DNA from: Chitinophaga vietnamensis
Lineage (GTDB): Bacteria > Bacteroidota > Bacteroidia > Chitinophagales > Chitinophagaceae
Direction: 5' to 3'
Length of the DNA stretch: 64,000 nt
Assembly (NCBI RefSeq): GCF_902167635.1
Contig: NZ_CABHMS010000005.1
Location: 248,001-312,000 of the forward strand
The notes under the pieces were generated by a model that saw only the letters and a list, made by a program, of their open reading frames with translations, made no database searches and was not told the origin of the DNA. The position numbers and the translations under genes are program-made. The stretch's first letter is position 1; the number at the start of each line of letters is the position of its first letter. Shown piece after piece: positions 42,958 to 52,483 of this stretch.

Positions 42958-43753
42958 ATCGTGGTTTAATCATGTAATAAACACAGGTGGTGACGAAGTC
43001 GCGGAACCATGGAATGGCTGCAATCGGCCCCCACTGCTCTTTTGCGCTCACCCCGAATTTATATTTGTAGATCGGGTTGATGAGATAGAACCTGCGCTGC
43101 GTAATATCGTATTGTTGTTGTTTAACGATTTTTTCGAAACGCTCGATAGAAATACCCGTGGATTTCACATCCAGCAGTTCCTGGATGGTATCATCCTTTT
43201 CTCCGAACATCTTTGCAAGCCCTTTATAGAGCGGCGCCGGCAGCAGGTGGATATAAGGCACCATGCTGAGAAATTTGTTCTGGCATATCTGCTGGTGGCC
43301 GCCGTGCGGCATGTACCAGGGTGGAAATCCGAAATATATCTGGCCGCGCGGGCTGAGCAGCTGCTTCAGGTGGCCGATGATCTTCTCCTGGTCAGGAATA
43401 TGCTCGATAGCATCTTTGAGGATGATCAGATCGAAAGCGTTGCGGAACGCTCCTAAAAAGTCAACATCATAAATGTTCTTCGCGATCAGTTTCAGCTGGC
43501 CATTGCTCACATATTTGCCGAGGAAACCATTTGCCAGGGCAATGCGTTCCGGTACAAGGTCCACACCTACGCAGCGGCAGCCTTGTTCCAGCATGGGAGT
43601 GAGCACGCCGCCTTCACCACAGCCAACCTCCATTACATGCAGGCCTTCCAGCTGTGGGAACTCCTGTTGAATAAAGGGCAGCACATAGTCGCGCGAGTTA
43701 TCTACCTGTTGCTGGTAACGTAATGTTGCGTCTGTATGATGTTGTAACGACAT
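42956..43753 (-). CDS. Class I SAM-dependent methyltransferase
   Basis: 265 aa, Rossmann-fold methyltransferase. Motif I is VMEVGCGEGGVLTPML, motif II is CVGVDLVPERI, motif III region FDLIILKDAIEHIPDQ, and motif IV/V LKQLLSPRGQIYFGFPPW. The C-terminal half has an unusual PHGGHQQICQNKFLSMVPYIHLLP insert, found in some sugar or O-antigen methyltransferases. Substrate unknown. The gene is divergent from truB and convergent with aroE. Confidence 0.88.
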   Translation of the reverse strand: MSLQHHTDATLRYQQQVDNSRDYVLPFIQQEFPQLEGLHVMEVGCGEGGVLTPMLEQGCRCVGVDLVPERIALANGFLGKYVSNGQLKLIAKNIYDVDFLGAFRNAFDLIILKDAIEHIPDQEKIIGHLKQLLSPRGQIYFGFPPWYMPHGGHQQICQNKFLSMVPYIHLLPAPLYKGLAKMFGEKDDTIQELLDVKSTGISIERFEKIVKQQQYDITQRRFYLINPIYKYKFGVSAKEQWGPIAAIPWFRDFVTTCVYYMIKPR

Positions 43754-43790
43754 GTTTTGAAAATTCCGTGAAAATAGTAAAAAAAGCGGA

Positions 43791-43823
43791 TTGCTGAAAC
43801 CTGAATGCTTAAAGCTATCTTTG
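43791..43823 (+). promoter_or_regulatory. Promoter of truB
   Basis: TTG at 43791-43793 and TATCTTTG at 43816-43823 with 22-base spacing. The predicted start near 43829 coincides with the ATG at 43828, so the mRNA would be leaderless. Confidence 0.6.
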
Positions 43824-43827
43824 CGGC

Positions 43828-44523
43828 ATGCAAACCGAAGAAAAGAATATTTACCAGGAAGGCGCTGTGATATTGATCAACAAGCCACTGACGTGGACTT
43901 CCTTTGACGTAGTACGCAAGATCAGGAACACCACCAAAGCCAAAGTAGGTCATGCGGGCACGCTCGACCCGCTGGCAACGGGCCTGCTCATCTGCTGTAC
44001 CGGAAAAATGACCAAAAAGATTAACGAATACCAGGCACAGGAAAAAGAATATACCGGCACCTTCACACTAGGCGCCACTACGCCTACATTCGACCTGGAA
44101 TCTGAACCCCAGCATTTCAAAGATACCAGCGGCATTGACGACGCTGCGCTGAAAGCCGCTACCCTGGGCTTTATCGGTGAGATCATGCAGTTGCCGCCCA
44201 TTCACTCTGCCATCAAACAGAATGGTAAACCTATCTATCATCTCGCCAGGAAAGGGGTGGAAGTGAAGGTAGAACCGCGCAAAGTAACCATCTCCGAATT
44301 TGAGATCACGAAGGTAGAGATGCCGGTGGTGCATTTCCGGGTGGTATGCAGCACGGGAACGTATATACGTTCTTTAGCCAATGATTACGGCGCAGCCCTT
44401 GGCTGTGGCGCTTATATGAGCAGTTTATGCCGCACCCGTATCGGCGACTTCAGGCTGGAAGATGCCGAGGACATGGAGGCTTTCATCGCCGCGCATTCCG
44501 TTCCTAAAAAGGATAACCAATAG
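43828..44523 (+). CDS. truB: tRNA pseudouridine-55 synthase
   Basis: 231 aa, makes pseudouridine 55 in the T-arm of nearly all tRNAs. The catalytic Asp47 is in KVGHAGTLDPLATG, followed by KEYTGTFTLGATTPTFDLESE, LPPIHSAIKQNGKPIYHLARKG and CSTGTYIRSLANDYGAALGCGAYMSSLCRTRIGDF. It lacks the C-terminal PUA domain of longer forms. The start is at the predicted transcription start. Its last 20 bases overlap the 3' end of the convergent TamA/BamA-like gene. Confidence 0.95.
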   Translation: MQTEEKNIYQEGAVILINKPLTWTSFDVVRKIRNTTKAKVGHAGTLDPLATGLLICCTGKMTKKINEYQAQEKEYTGTFTLGATTPTFDLESEPQHFKDTSGIDDAALKAATLGFIGEIMQLPPIHSAIKQNGKPIYHLARKGVEVKVEPRKVTISEFEITKVEMPVVHFRVVCSTGTYIRSLANDYGAALGCGAYMSSLCRTRIGDFRLEDAEDMEAFIAAHSVPKKDNQ

Positions 44524-46945
44524 CCACGTTCCAGATAATATTGTTCCTGCGCCATTGGCTGTCGCCAAGACTCCACTGGCCCAGGTACCAGCCATTTTTG
44601 TTGCCGGTGAAATAAGGTACTTTCAATGGTATGCCCCAATCGAGGCGGATGAGGAAGAACTCGAAATCGAGGCGGAGGCCAAGGCCGGTGCCCATGGCGA
44701 GATCATGATACAGTTGGTTGAACTTGAATTCAGAGCCGGGCCTGGTGGAATCGGGCTTGATCATCCAGATATTACCTACATCGAGGAAGGTAGCGCCTTT
44801 GAGGTTGATGCTGCCGCCGAACATGCGGAGCAGATCAAAGCGGTATTCCACGTTGCCTTCGAGTTTCATATCGCCGGTTTGATCGGGGAATATCGTGGCG
44901 TTGGCGGAACTGTCTTTATAGATGCCGGGGCCGAGGGTGCGCAGGCGCCATGCACGGATGCTGTTAGGCCCGCCGGAAGTGAACTGGCGCACATAAGGCA
45001 ATACCTGTGAATAACTGTAGGGGATACCGATGCCCGCATATGCCCTTGTAGCAAGGGTGCTGTGGATACCGAACTTCCAGTAGTGGCGGTAATCGAGTTC
45101 CAGTTTTACGAAATTGGAGATGCTGACACCGGTGATGGTTTCCAGGTCCTTTTTCTTGCTGGTGGCGGCATTCACCAAACTGTTGATACCATTGAGCCAC
45201 AGCCCTGATTCCTCCACATTCACGCGGAAGTAGGTATAACGCCGCTGATGCAGCACATCATTATTACTATAGATGTAAGAAACATTTTCCCCGCCGATGA
45301 GCGCAGGCTCGAAACTCCGCTTCAGGTAAGGGTTGGGGTTTACGATAGAATCCTGGAAGCCGGGATTGAGATTCACGCCAACATAGTTGAGGGTGAAGGG
45401 CCTTACGATCCATCGGCGATAGGCGCTGGAATTCCAGTCGTAGCCATAGGAGGCGTTGATGCTTTTGATATCGAATTTATCCACGCGGGATAAATAGTTA
45501 GCGCCCAGTGTGAGGCGCGTTTTTACGTTGGAGCGGTTCGATTGCCGGATATGGAAAGGCAGCGCAAAGCGAGGCCAGGTAAGGCTTACCTCGCCGCCAA
45601 ATTCTTTTGATTGCAGCACCCACTGATTGTTGGCATTGCGGATCAGCTCAATGCCGGTGTTGAGGCTCACGCCAAATTGTGTGGCAGTCCTGTTCAGGTT
45701 GATATGCCGGTAGTTGAGACTGATGCCGCTTCCCAGCAGGTAATCGGTACTGTTGCTCAATTCGAAGTTGGCGCCGATCTCCTGTTTCTTGCGCGGGGTA
45801 AGGAATGCGTAAGCATCGAGGGTGTTGGTATCTTTCGTCTCTTTATATTGTACTGTCACAAACTGCCATATGCCGAGGTCGTATAGTTTGTTGATAGCAT
45901 TGTTATACTGTTGCTGGGAGTATACTTCGCCGGGCCGCAACAGGATTGATTTGGAGAGGATCTTGGGCCGCAGTATTTCCTGGTGTTCGCGGATGGTGAT
46001 ATATTTTCTTACTTCCTGGTGAAAGGAGCTATCGTTCGGGTCACCATTGATGGGGAAATCAGGATAGGCATAGATGCGGTTGATATAGTATTTGTGCCAG
46101 TTCCGGAAGGCGGAATCTTCTGGATTTTTGATGATCACTTCCACATCCATGGTGGGTTTTTCTCTCCCTTTATTTTCGTTGAAGATATTTACAAATCCTT
46201 CGAAGGGGTTGAGCGGGTTTTTGAAGAGCGCCTTGTTAAGCGTATCCACGCTGAATTCTATGGCATCGCGGTTAAATTTATAGTAGCCGGCATCTTTGAT
46301 GATGCGGGTGAGCCGTTCACGTTCGCTGGAGAGGGTGGAGGATTTGAAGGCCACGCCTTTTTGTATGAGGGAGAGATTTTCGCTGCCCTTCACTACCGCG
46401 AGGATGGCGGAATCGGCGACGTTGTAGGTGATCTTGTCGATCACGAAGTTCCTGCCGGTATTCACATGATAGGTGACGCTGGTTTTGCGGCCTTTGGTGG
46501 CATCATCTGCTTCAACGGTGGCGTAGAAGAAGCCCTGGTTATGCAGGTAGCTGGTCATATGATCCACTGATTCCTTTGTTTTGGAAGAATCATAGATCAC
46601 GGGCTCTTCGAGATTCCGTTTGGCGAGCACGATGTTCCAGAACCAGTTGGATTTTTTTTCGTTATACTTCTGGTTGTAGAGCCATACTTTGATGCGGGTG
46701 TTGAGCAGCTTTTTATTGGGTTGTTGCGTCATCAGCGACCTGGATGAAAGGGCGCTGCGGATGTCTTGCTTTTCCGAAGTAAGGATATCTCCCTTCACAT
46801 CTATCTTGCTGCTGATGTAGAGCTGCTGGTCTTTTTGCAGGTATTTGGTATTGGAACAGGCGCCCAGTGCCAGCAGTACGGCCAATATCAGCAAATGTTT
46901 CAGCAGGTATGTCCTTGAATTTTTTGGCGGCTGCATCACGGGCAA
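44504..46945 (-). CDS. BamA/TamA-family outer-membrane protein with lipoprotein signal
   Basis: 813 aa. The N-terminus is a lipoprotein signal (LLILAVLLALGACSNTKYLQ, lipobox LGAC), then POTRA-like segments (about 40-420, such as NFVIDKITYNVADSAI and ILRPGEVYSQQQYNNAINKLYDLGIWQFVTVQYKE), and a C-terminal 16-strand barrel with GGPNSIRAWRLRTLGPG, equivalent to the VRGY/F loop, and the end GYPF. The family inserts or transports outer-membrane components. The lipid anchor on a BamA-like barrel is a Bacteroidota trait. It could be a TamA equivalent. Start could be M1 (46945) or M4 (46936). Confidence 0.9.
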   Translation of the reverse strand: MPVMQPPKNSRTYLLKHLLILAVLLALGACSNTKYLQKDQQLYISSKIDVKGDILTSEKQDIRSALSSRSLMTQQPNKKLLNTRIKVWLYNQKYNEKKSNWFWNIVLAKRNLEEPVIYDSSKTKESVDHMTSYLHNQGFFYATVEADDATKGRKTSVTYHVNTGRNFVIDKITYNVADSAILAVVKGSENLSLIQKGVAFKSSTLSSERERLTRIIKDAGYYKFNRDAIEFSVDTLNKALFKNPLNPFEGFVNIFNENKGREKPTMDVEVIIKNPEDSAFRNWHKYYINRIYAYPDFPINGDPNDSSFHQEVRKYITIREHQEILRPKILSKSILLRPGEVYSQQQYNNAINKLYDLGIWQFVTVQYKETKDTNTLDAYAFLTPRKKQEIGANFELSNSTDYLLGSGISLNYRHINLNRTATQFGVSLNTGIELIRNANNQWVLQSKEFGGEVSLTWPRFALPFHIRQSNRSNVKTRLTLGANYLSRVDKFDIKSINASYGYDWNSSAYRRWIVRPFTLNYVGVNLNPGFQDSIVNPNPYLKRSFEPALIGGENVSYIYSNNDVLHQRRYTYFRVNVEESGLWLNGINSLVNAATSKKKDLETITGVSISNFVKLELDYRHYWKFGIHSTLATRAYAGIGIPYSYSQVLPYVRQFTSGGPNSIRAWRLRTLGPGIYKDSSANATIFPDQTGDMKLEGNVEYRFDLLRMFGGSINLKGATFLDVGNIWMIKPDSTRPGSEFKFNQLYHDLAMGTGLGLRLDFEFFLIRLDWGIPLKVPYFTGNKNGWYLGQWSLGDSQWRRNNIIWNVAIGYPF

Positions 46946-47002
46946 ACGTTGTTAATATTTGATAATGGAAAAAGCTGTAGTAACTGGTAACCCTGCCTGT
47001 TC

Positions 47003-47033
47003 TTGGCCGATTAAAAGAAATCGTGTAGGTTTG
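47003..47033 (+). promoter_or_regulatory. Promoter of the TrmH-family methyltransferase
   Basis: TTG at 47003-47005 and TAGGTTTG at 47026-47033 with 20-base spacing, the same arrangement as the purL promoter. The predicted start (47039) is the A of the ATG, so the mRNA would be leaderless. Confidence 0.65.
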
Positions 47034-47038
47034 GCCCC

Positions 47039-47779
47039 ATGTTGTCAAAGGCGCAAATTAAATATATTCAATCATTACAGCACAAAAAAAACCGTCAAAA
47101 ATCCAGCCAGTATATTGCAGAAGGCGACAAGATCGTGCAGGAGCTGTTACAGGCAGGCATGCCGGTGAAAGCGGTATATGCCACCCGGGAATGGATCGAG
47201 CTGCATCGCGTTTTGCTGAGCAAGCTGCCCGCCGGTGCTGTATTTGAAGTGGATAGCGCCGTACTCAAACAATTGTCTGCTCTCACAACCCCCAACCAGG
47301 CGATGGCCTTGCTGGATATGCCTCCCGCCGATACTGCGCTGCCTCCCGCAGGCGCCGTGGCACTGGCGCTGGAAGCCATCCAGGACCCCGGCAATATGGG
47401 CACCATTATTCGTATAGCCGACTGGTTTGGTATCCCGCAGATCATCTGCTCTCCTGACTGTGTAGATGTGTACAATCCCAAAACCATACAAGCTACGATG
47501 GGCAGCCTGGCACGTGTTCGTATAGCCGAACACGATATACCCTCGCTGTTGCGGCAAACTGTATTGCCCTCCTATGCCGCCACATTGCATGGTGATGATA
47601 TCACCGGCTTCGGGAAACTAGCGGAAGGCATCATCCTTATCGGCAACGAGGGGAGGGGGCTGCTGGACAGCACCATTGCGCTGGCCACACACCGTATCAC
47701 CATTCCGCGCCTGGGCGGCGCCGAATCGCTGAATGCCGCTATCGCCACCGGCATTATCTGTGGCCGTTTACTTATTTAA
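47039..47779 (+). CDS. TrmH/SpoU-family RNA 2'-O-methyltransferase
   Basis: 246 aa. An N-terminal SpoU substrate-binding region (YIQSLQHKKNRQKSSQYIAEGDKIVQELL) is followed by the knotted SPOUT domain with motif 1 ALEAIQDPGNMGTIIRIADWFGI, motif 2 ILIGNEGRGL and motif 3 ITIPRLGGAESLNAAIATGIICG. It methylates the ribose of a specific rRNA or tRNA nucleotide; the target is not readable. The next gene starts one base after its stop, so cotranscription with the unknown pair that follows is likely. Confidence 0.93.
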   Translation: MLSKAQIKYIQSLQHKKNRQKSSQYIAEGDKIVQELLQAGMPVKAVYATREWIELHRVLLSKLPAGAVFEVDSAVLKQLSALTTPNQAMALLDMPPADTALPPAGAVALALEAIQDPGNMGTIIRIADWFGIPQIICSPDCVDVYNPKTIQATMGSLARVRIAEHDIPSLLRQTVLPSYAATLHGDDITGFGKLAEGIILIGNEGRGLLDSTIALATHRITIPRLGGAESLNAAIATGIICGRLLI

Positions 47780-48826
47780 ATGATCATGGCACCCCGTATA
47801 TTATTTTATTGTTTGTTATGCTGTTTGCTCGCTTGCCAGGCGCCTCCGCCGCGGCAGGTAACACCCGCCTTCTATTTCTGGAAACAGGTATGGACGGGCA
47901 ATAGCACGGAACGGCAATATGTGAAAGACCTGCCCGCAAAACGCCTCTATATCCGTATGTTCGACGTAGCGCCGGAAAAGAATACCAGGGAGCCCGCCCC
48001 TGTGGCCATTTTCAGGAAAAATGCGCCGCTGCCGGACAGCGTGGCCATCGTGCCGGTGGTATTCCTCATGAATGAAATATGGGCTGGACGGGACTCCGCG
48101 GCTATCTATACGCTGGCGCAGCAAGTAACGCGCCTGCTCCGGGATTGCTGCGACAGCCTCCATACCGCCACCATTCCCGAGATACAGCTGGACTGCGACT
48201 GGACGCAAGGGTCCCGCGATCAGTATTTCACTTTCATCAGGGCCATGCGCGCGCAGCCCTTCCTTCAACATAAAATATTATCCGCCACCATCCGCATGTA
48301 CCAGGTGAAATACCGCTCCCGTAGCGGCATTCCGCCGGTAGATAAAGGCCTGCTGATGTGCTACAACATGGGCGATCTCCGTAAACCCGGCGATCATAAT
48401 TCCATTCTCGACGAGACTACCCTCGCCGCTTATATTGGCGACAGCCGCGTTACAGATTATCCATTATCTTTGGATATCGCTTTACCCCTGTTCGACTGGA
48501 GCGTATTGTTCCGCGGTGGACAATACGCGGGTATCCTCAGAAGTGTGGATGAAAAGGCACTACAGCATAGCCCCCTGTTTGCCGCCACCGGAAAGTACCT
48601 GTACCGCGTGCAAAAGGATACGCTTTTCAATGGATTTGCACTAAGGGCCGGCGATGAGATACGGCGGGAGAGATGCACCCCGGAACTGCTGGAAACCGCT
48701 GCCCATATGATTTCCAGGCAACGGCAACATCATGATCCGACGGTCATATTCTATCATCTTGATTCAGTAACCCTTCATAATTATCCCCTGGATGAACTAC
48801 AAAAAATTTATCGTCTTTTTCATTAG
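47780..48826 (+). CDS. Lipoprotein of unknown function, possibly TIM-barrel-like
   Basis: 348 aa, with a lipoprotein signal (ILFYCLLCCLLACQAPPP, lipobox LACQ). The centre has RLYIRMFDVA, PEIQLDCDWTQGSRDQYFTFIRAMRAQ and MCYNMGDLRKPGDHNSIL. These resemble DUF3142-type glycosidase-like TIM barrels, but I cannot identify the catalytic acids and treat this as weak. The start abuts the preceding stop (ATG 47780; the third codon is another ATG). Its last 35 bases overlap the start of the next gene in another frame, implying translational coupling of the pair. Confidence 0.75.
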   Translation: MIMAPRILFYCLLCCLLACQAPPPRQVTPAFYFWKQVWTGNSTERQYVKDLPAKRLYIRMFDVAPEKNTREPAPVAIFRKNAPLPDSVAIVPVVFLMNEIWAGRDSAAIYTLAQQVTRLLRDCCDSLHTATIPEIQLDCDWTQGSRDQYFTFIRAMRAQPFLQHKILSATIRMYQVKYRSRSGIPPVDKGLLMCYNMGDLRKPGDHNSILDETTLAAYIGDSRVTDYPLSLDIALPLFDWSVLFRGGQYAGILRSVDEKALQHSPLFAATGKYLYRVQKDTLFNGFALRAGDEIRRERCTPELLETAAHMISRQRQHHDPTVIFYHLDSVTLHNYPLDELQKIYRLFH

Positions 48827-51116
48827 CTTTTTTACCGTGCTGTTTGGTAATGTGATCTACACACTCTCGTGTGGCCCGGAACCAGACCCCTACGATTATT
48901 ACGTCTCTTTCTTCAACCCTTACGGAAAAGGTGCGGGATATGAGCCTTTCTATTACATCGGTATGCTGCCGTTTTACGATGACCCCACGCCGGCGGAAGC
49001 TACGGTGAATACTGCCGACTGGGCAGCTTATGCCGGCAAAAATGTGCAGACAGAAGATGTGGACCGCTACATCTATCATTTCAGTCGTGAACAGATTGCG
49101 CAGGTGGCCGACTATAGCGCCAAAGGCGGCAACGGCACATTGCCCGACAGCGCCCAGCGCAATACCTTCGTACGCTTTCTGCTACGCAACAGCGACGCCG
49201 CCCGTTACCTCCTCTTCGCCAAAGACTGTGAGCCACAGGTAGTGAACGTGGATGCCTGGACACCAGCGCCCGCCAACGACAGCATCATGGCATTGCTGCA
49301 CGCCGAAGGCCTGCAACTCCGCGAAAAAACAAAGAGCCGCGAAATCCGCGACCGATACGCCTTTCAGCTGATCCGGCTTACTCATTTCCGCCACCTCTAC
49401 CAGGATGCGATGAATGAGTTCGATCAATATTTCGGCAAGAAAGAAACCAACTCGCTGATGTATTACAAATCGCTCTCGCTGAAAGCCGGCGCCCTGCTAC
49501 GTTACAAGGATACGGTGCAAAGCGCCTACCTTTTCTCCCGTGTGTTCGACAAAGCGCCGTCGATGCGCATCCCTGCATTCACCAGCCTGATGTGGACCAA
49601 TACCAAAGCGGAACAGGTATATGCGCTCTGCGCCAACAATCGCGAGAAAGCCAATGTGGCAGCCATTTTCGGCGTGGCGTATGCCTCTCCCAGTCTCGCG
49701 CCCCTGCGCAATGTATACCAGTTCGATCCCTCTTCTCCTGCACTTAATACTTTATTGGTGAGAGAGATCAATAAACTGGAAGATGGCAACTTCGGTCCCG
49801 ATCTCCTGCATTCGCTCGACAGCAACGCCTGGGTATACAACTACTATAGCTCTGAGACCTTTAACTATAAAGGCTATACGAAACAATTGCAGCATTATGT
49901 GGATAGCATTGCCGATAAAGGAAAAGTCAGCGATCCGGACCTGTGGCGCGTTGCATCGGCCTATCTCTCTGTGATGCTGCGCGATCTTCCCGGCGCCCGG
50001 TCGAGGCTCGACAATGCTAAGGTGAAAGACCCCAACGTAAAAGACCAATGGGAGATCATCAACCTGCTGGTCAATATCAATCAACAGAAAAAAATTGATA
50101 GCGCCTTCGAAAACAAGCTGCTGGCTTCTTTTAAATGGCTCGATACAAAAACGGCGCATAAGCCTAACAACATCTGGGCTTATGGAAACGATAAAGAATA
50201 TTTCTTCAATAAAGCCTATCGCAACCTCTTGTTCGCGGTATTGGCGCCAGTCTACAAAAGGCAGGGCGACTTTGTAAAAGAAGCCCTGGTTACTGGCCGC
50301 TGCGATTCGCTGAACATGAATACCTGGGGCGTTTCCGGCTCCAGTGTAGTGGACCTGGTTACCAATGACATGACGCCCGATCAACTGCAAAAGCTCAACA
50401 GCTTCCTGCATCAGGCAGCTAAAACGCCGTACGAGGCTTATCTCAGCAGCTTCTTCCCGAAAGCCCTGAACATAGATCAGGCCATCGGCGTGAGCTATGT
50501 ACGCCTGCATGATTTTAAAAATGCACAGAGCTGGTTGAAGAAAGTACCCGCCAAACAACAGCTCGTTACCTACCAGGTATTCCAGGACCAGCTACAGGAT
50601 TTCGGAGAGGATACCGCTGATGCAAAACACCCGAAAAGCATTACCCAGCTTCAGTTCTGTAACCAGATGCTGCAATTGCAGGAGCGCATGAAAACAGCGC
50701 CGAAAGATGCACGCGCGTACTACGATTATGCGACCGCGTTATTCAATATTTCCTATTACGGGAAAACCTGGCATTTCATGAGAAGTTTCCGTCCTTCGGG
50801 TTATTGGTACACGACCGCGAAAGATTCTATTCCTGCAGACAAGCAATATTTCGGTTGCTACAATGCGGAGGCTTATTATCTCAAGGCTGCGCAAGCCGCT
50901 ACGGATAAGGAATTCCGGGCACGCTGCTTTTTCATGGCGGCCCGTTGTTCGCAGAAACATACGCCGCCGAACAATGATGACAAGAAATACTATGGCGCGT
51001 TGGTGCGTAACCGTTATTTCCCGGTGCTGGTGGCCAATTATAAAGACACGCGGCTTTACCAGGAAGTATACGGCCAATGCAGCTACCTCCGCGATTTTGT
51101 GAGACGCTCGAAGTAG
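48792..51116 (+). CDS. Large exported protein, function unknown
   Basis: 774 aa. A signal-like N-terminus (KKFIVFFISFFTVLFGNVIYTLSCGPEPDPYDYYVSFF) is followed by a mostly helical body with TPR-like pairs (FDQYFGKKETNSLMYYKSLSLKAGALLRYKDTVQSAYLFSRVF, ARAYYDYATALFNISYYGKTWHF). The CGPEPDPYDYYVSFFNPYG motif just after the signal is conserved in a Bacteroidota family of unknown role. The start lies 35 bases inside the upstream lipoprotein gene. The C-terminus, RCFFMAARCSQKH, has paired Cys. Together with the upstream lipoprotein it probably forms a periplasmic or cell-surface module. Confidence 0.75.
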   Translation: MNYKKFIVFFISFFTVLFGNVIYTLSCGPEPDPYDYYVSFFNPYGKGAGYEPFYYIGMLPFYDDPTPAEATVNTADWAAYAGKNVQTEDVDRYIYHFSREQIAQVADYSAKGGNGTLPDSAQRNTFVRFLLRNSDAARYLLFAKDCEPQVVNVDAWTPAPANDSIMALLHAEGLQLREKTKSREIRDRYAFQLIRLTHFRHLYQDAMNEFDQYFGKKETNSLMYYKSLSLKAGALLRYKDTVQSAYLFSRVFDKAPSMRIPAFTSLMWTNTKAEQVYALCANNREKANVAAIFGVAYASPSLAPLRNVYQFDPSSPALNTLLVREINKLEDGNFGPDLLHSLDSNAWVYNYYSSETFNYKGYTKQLQHYVDSIADKGKVSDPDLWRVASAYLSVMLRDLPGARSRLDNAKVKDPNVKDQWEIINLLVNINQQKKIDSAFENKLLASFKWLDTKTAHKPNNIWAYGNDKEYFFNKAYRNLLFAVLAPVYKRQGDFVKEALVTGRCDSLNMNTWGVSGSSVVDLVTNDMTPDQLQKLNSFLHQAAKTPYEAYLSSFFPKALNIDQAIGVSYVRLHDFKNAQSWLKKVPAKQQLVTYQVFQDQLQDFGEDTADAKHPKSITQLQFCNQMLQLQERMKTAPKDARAYYDYATALFNISYYGKTWHFMRSFRPSGYWYTTAKDSIPADKQYFGCYNAEAYYLKAAQAATDKEFRARCFFMAARCSQKHTPPNNDDKKYYGALVRNRYFPVLVANYKDTRLYQEVYGQCSYLRDFVRRSK

Positions 51117-51119
51117 TAA

Positions 51120-52355
51120 TTATTTAAACTGAATAGCTTTTACCGGTGTGATCCGGGAGATGATGAACGATGGCAGCAGGAGTACCAGGATACAGATCAG
51201 GAAGGTGCCGAGATTGATCAGCAATACCTCGATCCAGTTGAGGGAAATCGCTGCCACGGACATATAGTAAGATTCTTCCGGTAATTTAAAAAAACCGGTG
51301 GCCTGTTGCAACCAGGAGAGGCCGAGGCCAAAAACGTCGCCGATGAAAACGCCCATCAGTACAATGTATCCGGCTTGTGCAATGAATACTTCCTGTATAC
51401 GCCAGTTCTTCATACCGAGCGCCTTGAGGATACCAACCATGTTAGTACGTTCGAGTATGAGGATGAGGATGGCCGTTATCATATTGATGATGGCAACAAT
51501 GATCATGATCACGATGATGATCACTTCATTTTTATTCTGTAGCTGAAGCCAGTCGAAGATGTTGGGATAGATATCGCGGATGGTGCGGGTGAATAGTTTT
51601 TCCGGCAGCATGTTATTATCGATCTGGTTGGCTACAGCATCCATCTGGCGGTAGTCTCTGAGGTTGATCTCATAGCCGCCTACTTCGTTGGGCGCCCAGT
51701 CGTTGAGTTTGCGAACGAGGTTGAGATCGCCGATCACATAGGTTTTATCATATTCTTCAATGCCTGTTTTGAAAATGCCGCCCACGGTAAGTTTGCGGGC
51801 GCGGGGGGGCTGGCCGCCGCCCTGTATGAAATAGATGATCACTTTATCATTCACTTTCAGTAGCAGTTCTTTGGCCATTGCGGCTGATATCATGATCTCC
51901 TGGGAATAGGTGCTGTCGTTGTATTGCAAAGCATGGCCTGCCTGCATGAACTGCTGCAGCCGTGGCCAGTCGTAGTGCCTGTCCACGCCTTTGAAAAGTA
52001 CGCCGTCTATTTCCTTTTCGGCCTTGAGTATCGCGGATTTGGTGGCATAGTTATTCACAGACCTGACCTGCGGCAATTGCAATATTTTTCGGATCACGGT
52101 GCTGTCGGTATCGAAGGGCACTTCTTCTGTGAGGGGGCCGGCATTGGGCTGGTACTGGTTTACATGAATATGGCCCCAGAAGCTGAAGATCTTCTCTTGT
52201 ATCACCTCCTGAAATCCGTTCACCAATCCTGTTGCCAGTATCATTACCGCAACGCTGATCGCTGTGGCAGCGATGGCGATGTTGATAATGAATTTCGAAA
52301 ATGTAGACGCCTTGTTGAAAGCAATACGCCTGGCAATAAAGAGCGGCAGATTCAT
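51120..52355 (-). CDS. FtsX-like ABC permease of the LolC/LolE type
   Basis: 411 aa, four membrane segments in the MacB/LolCE arrangement: TM1 (FIINIAIAATAISVAVMILATGLVNGF), a large periplasmic domain (about 60-260), then three C-terminal helices (EVIIIVIMIIVAIINMITAILILILERTNMVGILKALGM, VFIAQAGYIVLMGVFIGDVFGLGL, and the last). The ERTxxxGxLKAxGM coupling helix contacts the ATPase. Role in lipoprotein release from the inner membrane is inferred from family. No LolD-type ATPase gene lies beside it. Convergent with the preceding gene. Confidence 0.88.
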   Translation of the reverse strand: MNLPLFIARRIAFNKASTFSKFIINIAIAATAISVAVMILATGLVNGFQEVIQEKIFSFWGHIHVNQYQPNAGPLTEEVPFDTDSTVIRKILQLPQVRSVNNYATKSAILKAEKEIDGVLFKGVDRHYDWPRLQQFMQAGHALQYNDSTYSQEIMISAAMAKELLLKVNDKVIIYFIQGGGQPPRARKLTVGGIFKTGIEEYDKTYVIGDLNLVRKLNDWAPNEVGGYEINLRDYRQMDAVANQIDNNMLPEKLFTRTIRDIYPNIFDWLQLQNKNEVIIIVIMIIVAIINMITAILILILERTNMVGILKALGMKNWRIQEVFIAQAGYIVLMGVFIGDVFGLGLSWLQQATGFFKLPEESYYMSVAAISLNWIEVLLINLGTFLICILVLLLPSFIISRITPVKAIQFK

Positions 52356-52483
52356 CGTAATTTAATATTTTAGCCCATGAAGCACAGTAAGCGCTAAAAT
52401 ACTTAAAAAATCAGTACTTCTCAGTGGCGCAGAGAAGTACTATCTCAGAATAATCGTAACTTGAATACAATCAATTAGCACTT

